Below are positions 55,232-64,000 of a stretch of 64,000 nucleotides of DNA, one piece after another (position 1 is the stretch's first letter; each line of letters begins with the position of its first letter). The notes below the pieces were generated by a model. The model did no database searches and was not told where the DNA came from. It was given only the letters and a program-made list of their open reading frames with translations. Both the position numbers and the translations under genes were made by a program. This DNA is from Perilla frutescens (lineage: Eukaryota > Streptophyta > Magnoliopsida > Lamiales > Lamiaceae): positions 6,154,501 to 6,218,500 of the forward strand of contig BRKX01000017.1 of the NCBI GenBank assembly GCA_026008535.1, read 5' to 3'.

Positions 55232-56998
55232 TGTTAATTTTTAGGAAAATTATTGGGAAAATCCCGATTGATGGTTTTGATGAGATGTCAAAATTTGTGT
55301 GATGATTTAATGAAAAACTGCAGGTTATGATAAGTCGGAAATCAATGACAATGACCAAGTAAGACTTCAAGCTGAGATGAGAGACAGCTATTCAGAAGCA
55401 TGGTCAACCAGCTTACAGGTTACCTGATCAGACCAGTCAGAATAAACTCTTCAAAGCTTGAGATAAGCTGTAAAGGGAGAAGAGAACTTTGGAGACTGGT
55501 AGGTATCCTCGGATGAGTTAGTCAACAGTCTTAGCAAAAAGCCAGGATAGACTAATGAACAAAGTCAGCTTGAAAGCTAAAACTGATCCAATCAAGAGAT
55601 CAGTCAGAGCTGGCCCTAAACTGATCAAAGATCAGTTTACTGGTAAAACAACTTTAAATGCTCTGAGACTTTATTCAACTGACCTTAGTTCAGTTAGAGA
55701 GAAAAAGCTCAAGCAAGTAGCCAACTGATAAGTCTAGAAATGAAAGCTCTTAAGCTCAGCTGATGAGTCAGCCGAACTAGACTATATCATGACAGAAGCT
55801 CTAGGCAGCTGAAGATCTGCCAACTGGACTATCTCAGAGCTAAAAGCCGAGACAGCTGAGAGCCCATCAGCTGAATATCCAAGAACTGATAGCCGAATCG
55901 CCTGCTCCGACTGACAAGTAGTTAATGAAGATCTCAACAGGAAATCTTTGAAAGATCCTGATGATCTTAGAACAGAGAAATTTAAAAGTCAAAACGACTA
56001 GTTCATTAAAAGAAGCTTCAAACGGCTATAGGCATTAAAAATGCCACTAGTGATATTTAAACATCACCAATCATATAGGTCAAAATTCACTCATCTATAT
56101 ATAGAGGGTGAAATCAATTGGCCTAAAAGGATACTTTCGCCAATCTAACTTTGCTATTTGTGCAGAAAATGAGTTATTTCTTTCTCTTTCTCTACAGCTC
56201 AAAGCTCAAGATTCTTAAAGTGCGAAAAGTCTTAAGCTGAGTAGGCGTGCTTCAAGTTCAAAGCAAGCTACTAAGCTGATGCAGAATTCCAGCAAGAGCA
56301 AAACTTCTCAGTTCTGTCCCTTAAAGATCAACCACTCAGCTTAAGAGAAAGGAGCATTCCAGGTTGATAATAGTTTCAAGACCGCCTTCTTGAAGATCGA
56401 GCGAGATCTAAAATCATGTAAAGACGGACAATAGCACCTAAAGTCTCAGCGAGCAGTTGGGACCGGTAAGTGTGAGCTGTCGACCTAGAAACTGGCTGAG
56501 GAGGAGCGTGTACCGACGGGTCCGTTCTTTCGGGACAGCAACAGTTGGAAATGAGGCCGCGCTCGGTTTGAAGGGTGCCGTTTTCAGGTCCAACATGATT
56601 TCTTCACTGTGTAATTGTAATAAAGAAACTTTACATTTGCATAATGGATTACCCTTCTGCGGAATAAAGATAGGACGTAGTAGCGAGAAGCTTCAAACCT
56701 CTATAAAGCTCTATGTGTGCTGTTCCTACTGTCTTATAGTTTTGCAAGTTATTCAGCTGCACACATTCACACACACAGACTGAACTGACAAGCTTCAGCC
56801 ATGTCTTCAAGCTATCAGTTCCAAACTGATCAGCTCACCAGCTAAGTTTTCGTCAGTCTCTCTCAACTGATCAGTCAGCACAGATAAATCACAAAAGCGA
56901 GTCAGGGCCTCATCTATTTTGCAATCTATCTTGAAAGTTTTTGAAGTTAGTTTATTTACCCCCCTCTAAACTGACAAAGGCTCGTACCGGGATCAACA
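55232..56998 (+). repeat. 5' LTR of Copia-3 (1767 bp)
   Basis: It starts TGTTAATTTTTAGGAAAA and ends GGGATCAACA. Blocks shared with the Copia-1 LTR include GGTTTTGATGAGATGTCAAAAT near the start and GTAATAAAGAAACTTTACA with CTCTATAAA near the end. Words of the AACTGA/TCAGTT and CAGCTGA type abound. Confidence 0.88.
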
Positions 56999-57000
56999 AG

Positions 57001-57011
57001 TGGTATCAGAG
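57001..57011 (+). other. primer binding site of Copia-3
   Basis: TGGTATCAGAG two bases after the LTR end, as in Copia-1. Confidence 0.9.
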
Positions 57012-57048
57012 TAGTTGATTCTAAGGATTAGCTGTTTCTGCAGATCAT

Positions 57049-57798
57049 TTGAATAAGATCTGTTTATCTATGCCAACTGTTTTAGCTATGGGAAACCATA
57101 AGCTACCTCTCTTTTCAGTTGAGAACTATGACAATTGGAGCAGAATGATGAAAGCTCATCTATGCTCCATCCATGAAAATATGTGGGAGGTGATTGAAGA
57201 CGGTCCAATCATCATAATGATGGACAATGAAGCCCACATCATAGATGTCAACCAACCAGCCAGGATCCCAAAACCAACTCATCTTCTCATGGGTGAAGAG
57301 AAGAAGTTGAAAAATCTAGAGCTTGTTGCTCAAGCAGCACTTTTTCAAACTCTAGATGAGGATTGCATGAAAGACACAAAGAACTGCAGAACAGCGAAGG
57401 AGATTTAGGACATTCTTGCAGATCCATGCAAAGAGTCCGAAGCCATCAAAGGAAACAAGCTCCAGCTGGCAGTTCATAATAAGTCTTTCAAAATGCAGTC
57501 GGATGAAAGTATCTCGAGCCTAGCAACAAGATTTCTTGGCATCATAAGCGAGATGAACAATCTGGGAAGAAACTATCCTAATAGTGAGATAAACTCGAAA
57601 GTTCTTGATAATCTCATTGATGAGTGGGATATGAAAGTAATTGCTACTAAAGAGTCGAGAGACTTGAACAACATTACTCCTAGAGAGTTGTTTGGATCTC
57701 TCAAAGCTCATGAGTACAACCTGAATCGAAAGAGAGAAGCATCTACTTCCTCCTCTCACGATGCTTCTTTCTATGCTGAAAGAAATTGATTTAGAGAA
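57049..57798 (+). pseudogene. Copia-3 gag, N-terminal part
   Basis: The likely start is the ATG at 57088 (MGNHKLPLFSVENYDNW), matching Copia-1; ATG 57049 is an in-frame upstream alternative. The frame is open to a TAG at 57406-57408, where Copia-1 has TGG for Trp (KKIWD). It then continues (DILADPCKESEAIK to SFYAERN) until a TGA at 57788, again where Copia-1 has TGG. At 57799 the gypsy LTR cuts it. It is the best local reference for the uninterrupted gag. Confidence 0.88.
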
Positions 57799-60700
57799 TG
57801 TAATACCCCAGATTTTTAAATAAGGTTTAGAGAATTGTTAATATTAATTAACTGATTAAAGTTGGAATTTAGAAAAGGTTAGCTATGGTTGGATGTCAGT
57901 CACGACTCTAGGAGTCAGTTTTCGGGAAGATCGTCTTTTCGGAAAATATAATCTTAATTCTTTTATTGCCATTTATGGTTTCTTTAGAAAGGTTTTGACT
58001 CAAGGAGTACACCAGTGTTTTCGGATTTTATATCTGAAGTCATTTGGGTTCCCGGTGATGGAAAACGTATTTAAAAGGGAAATGAATAGTAACTTTTGCG
58101 TGCGTTCGTGTTTTGAGAAATTTACAAAATCCTTCTCATTTGTTCGAGTTCAGTTTTGTCAGGTCCCTCTTATGGGAAATGACTCAAGGATTCCGTTGGC
58201 GTTCACGGATTTTCATTCTGAGGTCAATCGAACGCTCGGGAGCAAAATCTGTCAGTCTAAGTGAATAGTAAAAAGTAATTCCAAAAAGGGAATCTTTGCT
58301 CGTCTTTCTTCTGACGACCCCGTCTTCTTCACGAATCGAGTTGGTTCACTAGTGTGCGAGCCAACGAGTCTCTTGGTATTTTTAGATTTCGTGTCTGAAG
58401 TCATTTGGACCTCGACATCAAATAAAGCAGCTTTTAACCGAACCCGGGGTAGCTTTTGCAGTATTCCCACACAGCAATGGCTTCCAAAGGAAGCCAAAGC
58501 TTCTCCAATAAATAGGGGACCACCCCTTTGGCATTCTTTACTCATTTCTCACTCACTTCACTTCTAAATCGAGAGGGTGAAAAGCTTTGAAAACCGAGAA
58601 GGTTCTGTCGAAGTAAAAAGCGTTCTTCGTGAGTGTTCTTCAAGAATGACGAGCGGAGTGGTGTGGAAGGGATGCGGTGAGAGAATGTGCTAGGGGTGCC
58701 GTTGAAATCGTAGCAGGCGGCTCTGCCACCGTTGAGACTCGACGAGACGCCGAGCTAACCACATTCCTTCGACGCACCTAACCCCGTCTATTCTTGTTCG
58801 TCGGTCTCAACACCATTTCTTTTCCGTCTTTTAAATTCCGCATTTACTTTCCGTTCTTTACATTCGTCGCGTTCTTCATTATTGCTCATCTAAAAGTTGT
58901 ATTTCGATTTTTGTTAAAGTTCCAAGTTAATAACGTTTATGTTATATTTCTCATTTTACTTCCGTTATTATTATTCTAAAAAGATTAGCCTTGTTTATTC
59001 CGTTAAATTCCATTTAAGCCACATTTAACGATTTTGTCATTATTCTAAATATTAAGGAGGATTATCGTGTATATGCCGTTATAATGCCGATTTCTTTTTA
59101 AGTTAAGACATGCCGTTTCATGTTAAATTAAAATTATCGATGCATGTTTTTTCAAAATTTTATGAGTGTTCTTCATGTTCTTCATGTTCGTCGAATGAAT
59201 CGACGAACACCGAAGAAACCCAGAAGAATTGAAGTCCGCCCAGAAATTGGACGGAAGAGAGAAAAACCAGGTTCCGCGACCGCGGGGGGGGGGGGGGGGG
59301 GGTGCCCCTTGGCCCAGAAGCCCGCAGGCGCGGAGGGTGCGCGGGCGCGGGGGCTGCGCTGGCGCGCGGGGTGCCGCTGGCGCGCGGTGCCCCCCATGTC
59401 ATCCGGCGTCGATTTTTCCTGGTTATTTCCGTACCCTCTTTTCAAGCTTTCGAGTCGTGTTTTTCCCGAGTTAATTCCAAGTTTAATCTAAGAAGATTTT
59501 CAGGTTATCTTCAAATTATTTCGAGCAAAACTTCTTAAGTTGTTTTTCGTTTAAAACTCGTGTAACCAAGGTGTGATTCTCTTCGAATCAATTCTTCTTG
59601 AAACTTTATAAAGTCAAAAGTCATGCTATCCATGTTAAGTCCTAGCTAAGGTAATATTAGTTGGGTATTATTTAATCTCTTGTTATTAGAAATCCTCGAA
59701 AGAGGCCGCTAAGTCGATGGTTCAACTTTTGTAGGGGGAATCGAGCCTCGGAGGAATACTAAGGAAGACCATCAGCTCGTTGCCTCATCTTCCGTCCCGT
59801 AATCAAGGTGGGTAAATCTATACTCATCTAAAGTTTGAGCTAATGAGCTCTAGAAGCATGTTAGGGCAAATGAGATATCCAATAAAGTATTTTTGCTCAG
59901 CCTGATTGATCTCTGTACAAGGAAGGAAGAAATGAAGATATTATGTTTTATTTGAGCTCTCAAGCATGTTTAGAAATGATAGAACTACTAAAGTATTGTT
60001 TATGCTTAGTATGAGATGTTTAGAATTATCTTTAGTTCGATTCGTATTTATTTACGTTCTTTTCCTGAAATCGAATATTTATGCTTGTTAAGCTCGTAGA
60101 ATTAAGAACTAAGGTTTGCCTTGTTAAGGTAGCATTAAATCCCTTGTAGGCCAAGATCATGCAGTAATAAAGGATTAACCCTTAGACGTTGTTCTAAGTT
60201 TGATGTTGCTAGCAAGGTTAAGAAAGGAAGGAACTTAGCTTTTAATTTAAGCAGGATTTGAGCTCAAAACTCTTAAGGGAGTCACTGCTGGGTTTTCCCT
60301 CACAAACTCGTTCGGATATTTGAGGTAACCCCTCTTCTATCCTATGGAATGCCTAAGGGTACAGTTGACGTCAGGTTTGAGCCAGATTGGGCCTAAAAAG
60401 AAAAGAAAAGATTTTGCGGATGTGGAGAGGGCTTTTGCGTTTTGCTCTCCATATACCGTCAGTTGATTATTGGATATCTTGAAGATTTATTAAAGTATTT
60501 CATTAAAACCCACTGAGTACATTAGTGCTCATGCCCCACTTTTTCAAATGTTTTACAGGTTGAGATGCTGAGGATGTTGGTGGCTGTGGATGTGGGTTGG
60601 CTGCCAAGACTGTTTTGCTATTATCTAATATTTCTTTGAAATCCCACTATGTGATCTGCTACTCTGATACACTCTTTCTAATTCCGTTTTAAGTTCTAAT

Positions 60701-61034
60701 ATGATTACCAAGACTCTATGAATAATCTCCATAGACATAATTATTTGAGTATAAGATGCATACTAAGTTCTATATTCTACTACCCGAGTATGATTTCCTT
60801 TCGTCTATCAATGGCTTGCATTTATTATTAACCCTCATCATCTATGCTGAATGGTATCCGTTTATCCGTTTAATTAACCGTCTAGCAAAAGTGAACCCGA
60901 GTATCCGCGTCTAATCCCCAAAAGCATATCTCGATTGTAAAACCAACTTATTAATCTTCCATTTTATCTAATTAACCCCTTAATGACACCCCGTCCCCAC
61001 TCGTTAATCCCTATCTTGGGATCGGGCTGTTACA
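57799..61034 (+). repeat. 5' LTR of the Tekay/Del-like element (3236 bp)
   Basis: It starts TGTAATACCCCAG and ends GGGCTGTTACA. CCAATAAATAGGGG (about 58504) is the likely TATA region. A GC-rich island with a run of 19 G lies at 59270-59400. Blocks at 60240-60620 recur in the solo LTR (49248-~52066) and, inverted, at 54690-55231. Open frames inside it are compositional. Confidence 0.9.
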
Positions 61035-61035
61035 G

Positions 61036-61047
61036 TTGGTATCAGAG
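61036..61047 (+). other. primer binding site of the Tekay/Del-like element
   Basis: TTGGTATCAGAG directly after the LTR end, initiator Met tRNA type. Confidence 0.9.
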
Positions 61048-61583
61048 ACAAGTTTGCAAAACTTAGACCTGTCTCTTTGTTTGAAATGAGTTAAGTATAT
61101 ATGTATGCATAAGTTGTTCTTTGATAAGTGAAAGCAGCAACCCACAGCTCGCCATCACCCTCGTATCCTCAACCAAAAATCAAGGTATGATAGTATAGAG
61201 ATTCTGGATATTGGATTTTGATTTTTTGAATACAGGAAAAGAAAAGATTTGAGCAAGGATACCTGTTTTATGGATAAGAGAAAAACCGTGAGAATGAAAT
61301 TCCAAGTAAAAGGTGTTTGGGTAAGACGATCTCTGAGAATGAAAAGTTGTGAAAAAGATTTCTCGATTCCAAAAGGTTTACATTTATACTCAAAAAAAAA
61401 TTTGACTCAACAAAGAGGTAAACTTGTATGTTAAAAGACCAGGGGCACCAAAATTTTTATAAAAATGTCAACTGCTTCAAAAAGGAACTATGCATGCAAG
61501 ATAAAATCTAGACGTTAGTATGATCTCAGGAGAACCTTAGGTCTCCCTTTTATAATCTAGACTGATTAAGCTATTCTCTTCTA

Positions 61584-62474
61584 GATGGTTAAGCACCGTA
61601 TGACTGCTAGGAAGAGCGTGCCTCTTTTTCGTCTGGTTCAGGAAAGAGTTGAAAGGTTCAGACAATAAACTTGGGACGGTAACGAGCAATTGTTGTCCTT
61701 CATGGCAAGATACCTAGAGAGGTGGGCCTGGGCTAATGGTTACGGAGGAGAGCCCGGGAGTGTATCTGACTTGGAGATATGCATTCGCATGTGCAAGCAT
61801 GCACCGCCCGCTTGGAGGCCTATAATGTACCGCATCTTGCAAGGCACTATCACCCGTGATCCCGTAATATATGCTGAAATCGGGAATTTGACGGAGTTCT
61901 CCTCAGCCTTGATGGCTCGTTGGGTGATGGAGTATGGCCACGTGCAAGCCTTAGCCAAGCAGCAAGCGACCGAGCAAAACCCTTCTCTCATGGTAGAGCT
62001 AGAACTGTAACGGGCAACTCTCAACAGTCCCCCTGGATTCCAAGCACCCTGTCCTCAACACGAAGGAACCTTAGGAGCGGGACCCTCAAATGTCCGGGTC
62101 ATGAACCACACCGAGTCACTGTTTTCTTGCACTCCTTAAATGAACCAGTGGACCCTGCATACGCTTCTCAGAGTCTAGGGCAATGTATGTCCCATCAGTA
62201 CCCCGAAGGGAATGTCCACATGACAACGTTCAAGTTCAGCGTGCCGGAGACAGTTGAAGATGGAGAAGAAGAGGAAGACCCGGAAGAAGGAGGCGAGGAG
62301 GAAGTAGGGTCGCCTTGCAAGGGGAAAGGAAAGGCTCCAGCCTACAATCAGACGGTAGTAGGAGGTGTAGGAGGTGTTGCTATTAGAACACCTAGTTATC
62401 TAATCCATCTGTCTGTTTGTCTGTTATCTGATATCCACTTTGACCAAGATTCTAATATGTATTATATGCTTTAA
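61584..62474 (+). pseudogene. extra ORF upstream of gag in the Tekay/Del-like element
   Basis: ATG at 61584 opens MVKHRMTARKSVPLFRLVQE; one TAA (about 61665) interrupts it. The frame then runs to 62010 as an apparently folded, Trp/Arg-rich chain (FMARYLERWAWANGYGG, MCKHAPPAWRPIMYRILQG, ALMARWVMEYGHVQALAKQQ). After another TAA and a shift it continues at about 62130-62400 (VDPAYASQSLGQCMSHQYPE) into a long acidic stretch and a Gly/Val tail. The ancestral product was about 270-290 residues. I do not recognise the domain. Ogre elements have an ORF before gag, but their primer site and LTR differ; in Tekay/Del-like elements I know of no such ORF. Confidence 0.6.
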
Positions 62475-62717
62475 ACTTCCTAGATTCTAAAAGTGGCAGT
62501 GAATTTTCCAACAGACTTCCCTATCTCTATGTAACCAATAACTTATTCTATGATATCGATGCCAAAAGTCCTCTTAATAAGGCAATTTTCCCATTATGTG
62601 TGAATGACGTTTAAATTTCCGCCTTCTTTGATCTATCTTAATTTAAAGACCTTATCGAAAGGCATCCTTGCAAATGTGCGAATTGAATCAAGTGTCGCTA
62701 ATATCTAGTTCTTTAGG

Positions 62718-63800
62718 ATGCCGTCCCGAAGACATCAAGCTGAGAACGAAGATGAGAATGAACCCGAGCATGTCCCAAACCCCGGACCAAGAGTCGAAAG
62801 TGTGTTTCTCAAACACAACCCTCCATCGTTTAATGGTTTAGGAGATCCGATAGATGCCGAAAAATGGGTTCGCTCCTTAGAGCGAATTTTCGATTTCATA
62901 GCCTGTTCAGAAGAGGAGAAGTTAAGCTGTGCTCTTTTTATGCTGACGGATGATGCACAGTACTGGTGGGAATTCGTTCGAAGGACCATAACCCCCGAAC
63001 AATGGGAAGACTATAGTTGGGAAGATTTCAAGCATGACCTGTATCAGAAGTACATCCCGGATTGTTATCGAGAGGCAAAAGAGATGGAGTTCTGGAATCT
63101 AAAGCAAGGGAATAAGACAGTGTCAGAATACGATAGAGAATTCAACCAATTGACAAGGTATGCTCCACATCTAGTGGACACAGACGGGAAGAAAGCACGC
63201 AAGTTCAAGAAAGGGCTCAGATCTGAGATTGGCATTGCCCTCACAGGGTAAGAAGACATGTCCTATGCTCGAACCTTAGCCAAAGCCTTGAGCATAGAGG
63301 CCATCCTCCCTCGAGAGAAAATTCAACCCTCTTAGTCATCTAATGATCCAAAGGGAAAAAAGAACTGGGAAGGAGGAAGAAGAGATGACAGAGAAAAGAA
63401 ACCCCACTGGCAAAGCCGAGAGTCAGGGGTGCCTCGAAGTCAGCCTGTCAACGCCCCTGGCTTTAGGCCGTGCCAAAGGTGCGGAAGAATCCATCCTGGA
63501 GTCTGCCGAGCAAATCTAACTGGGTGTTTCAACTGTGGCGAAGAGGGGCACTTCAAGAGAGAGTGTCCTAACGGAAACAACAGACGATCTCAAACACCAC
63601 AACAACAACCCATGTACCCGCAGCCGCTTCAGCAACTTCCTCGAAATCAGCCAAGGCTGCAGCAAGGAGGATCTCAGGGTCAAAGGCCGGGGATGAACCC
63701 AAGACCGAACCAAGGACGAGATCAAAGGTCTAACCAAGGACAGAAGCCGCCTCAGCCAGCTCGTACTTATGCTCTCAATCAGCAACAAGCTGCTAAGGCC
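62718..63800 (+). pseudogene. Tekay/Del-like gag with zinc knuckle
   Basis: ATG at 62718 (MPSRRHQAENEDENEPE). The Retrotrans_gag core follows: FLKHNPPSFNGLGDPIDAEKW, CALFMLTDDAQYWWEFV, YIPDCYREAKEMEFWNLKQG and YDREFNQLTRYAPHLV. A TAA at 63249 and a TAG at about 63334 interrupt the frame. After them come the basic linker and zinc motif CFNCGEEGHFKREC (about 63529-63570, CX2CX4HX4C intact), preceded by a second Cys-rich patch (CQRCGRIHPGVC). A Gln/Pro/Arg-rich linker leads to protease. It would form the particle and bind RNA. Confidence 0.88.
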
Positions 63801-64000
63801 CTAGGCAATCTAGCAGGTATGATTACCCTCTTCGAGACGTCAGTTTTAGCTCTCTTCGATACTGAAGCATCGCATTCGTTTATAGCTGAGTCTGTTTGTA
63901 AGAAACTAAAGATAAAACCTGAGAATGCTGAGAATGCTCTTGAGATAAGTATTCCCTCTGGAAAGAGAATGATGTCTAGGAAGGTCTGCTCTAACTTAGA
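63801..64000 (+). pseudogene. Tekay/Del-like protease, N-terminal part (window edge)
   Basis: Aspartic protease start. The active site reads ALFDTEASHSFI where the family has DTGAS/DSGAS, so the catalytic-loop Gly is Glu here (GAA). The frame otherwise stays open to the window end (KKLKIKPENAENALEISIPSG). Confidence 0.8.

Larger units (their letters stand above)
55232..57798 (+). mobile_element. Copia-3: second SIRE-like element, cut by a gypsy insertion
   Basis: 5' LTR, Met-tRNA primer site and about 740 bases of gag, then the LTR of a gypsy element at 57799. It belongs to the same family group as Copia-1 but to another subfamily: the LTR is 1767 bp rather than 2252 bp, lacks the GA tract, and has a less regular minisatellite. 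The rest of the element lies beyond the window. Confidence 0.88.
57799..64000 (+). mobile_element. Tekay/Del-like gypsy retrotransposon, runs past the window end
   Basis: A very long LTR (3.2 kb) of the TGTAATACCCC...TGTTACA type, a Met-tRNA primer site, an extra ORF, gag with zinc knuckles and the start of protease. The LTR type and the gag order point to the Tekay/Del (Metavirus) chromovirus group. It inserted into Copia-3 gag; the left flank ends GAGAA. The right half is outside the window. Confidence 0.85.

Noticed and set aside
59144..59538. Several open frames on both strands around the G-rich island
   Set aside because: GC-rich low-complexity DNA rarely meets stop codons. Overlapping frames on both strands and the position in an LTR argue against genes.

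Overview
This is a plant nuclear window, almost certainly from a eudicot, because it has spliced GT-AG genes, plant-type LTR retrotransposons and AT-rich intergenic DNA. Only one host gene is recognisable: a minus-strand, 12-exon histone lysine methyltransferase of the ASHH3/ASHH4 (SET domain group) type at 39203-45635. Its reading frame is intact across every inferred splice junction. Almost everything else is a nest of transposable elements, mostly with broken reading frames.

Left block (1350-33484): a SIRE-like Ty1/copia element, here called Copia-1, has a 5' LTR at 1350-3601 and a truncated 3' LTR at 32812-33484. Three elements lie inside it. An Athila-type Ty3/gypsy element with both LTRs (4011-16201, target duplication CAGAT) splits gag. 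A truncated gypsy element B (19934-~24897) sits where copia reverse transcriptase should be. A minus-strand gag-only element D (27656-31741) splits the third ORF. Both Athila and Copia-1 carry an extra ORF after pol, and each of these ORFs is preceded by a TATA box and a CT-rich, host-gene-like leader.

Middle block: a 5'-truncated gypsy element C (33485-37937) is fused to the broken Copia-1 LTR. In B, C and D the end of the pol frame lies inside the LTR, and C also resembles CRM chromoviruses at its LTR start. Next comes the methyltransferase gene; its third intron carries a TIR element with a hAT-like element inside it. Upstream of the gene are units of a ~150-bp repeat, split by a TA-flanked element with internal ~227-bp tandem repeats (46066-49133) and by a gypsy solo LTR (49248-~52066).

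Right block: degraded LTR pieces on the minus strand (53230-55231) are interrupted by a second SIRE-like copy, Copia-3 (from 55232). Its gag is interrupted by a Tekay/Del-like gypsy element that runs off the window (57799-64000) and carries an unusual ORF upstream of gag.

Inferred order: Copia-1 is older than the elements within it. LTR pairs of Athila and D differ by several percent by eye, so the nest is not recent. Many inactivating changes are G-to-A or C-to-T transitions, as expected for long-methylated repeats. Family names are by recognition only, since no database search was possible.
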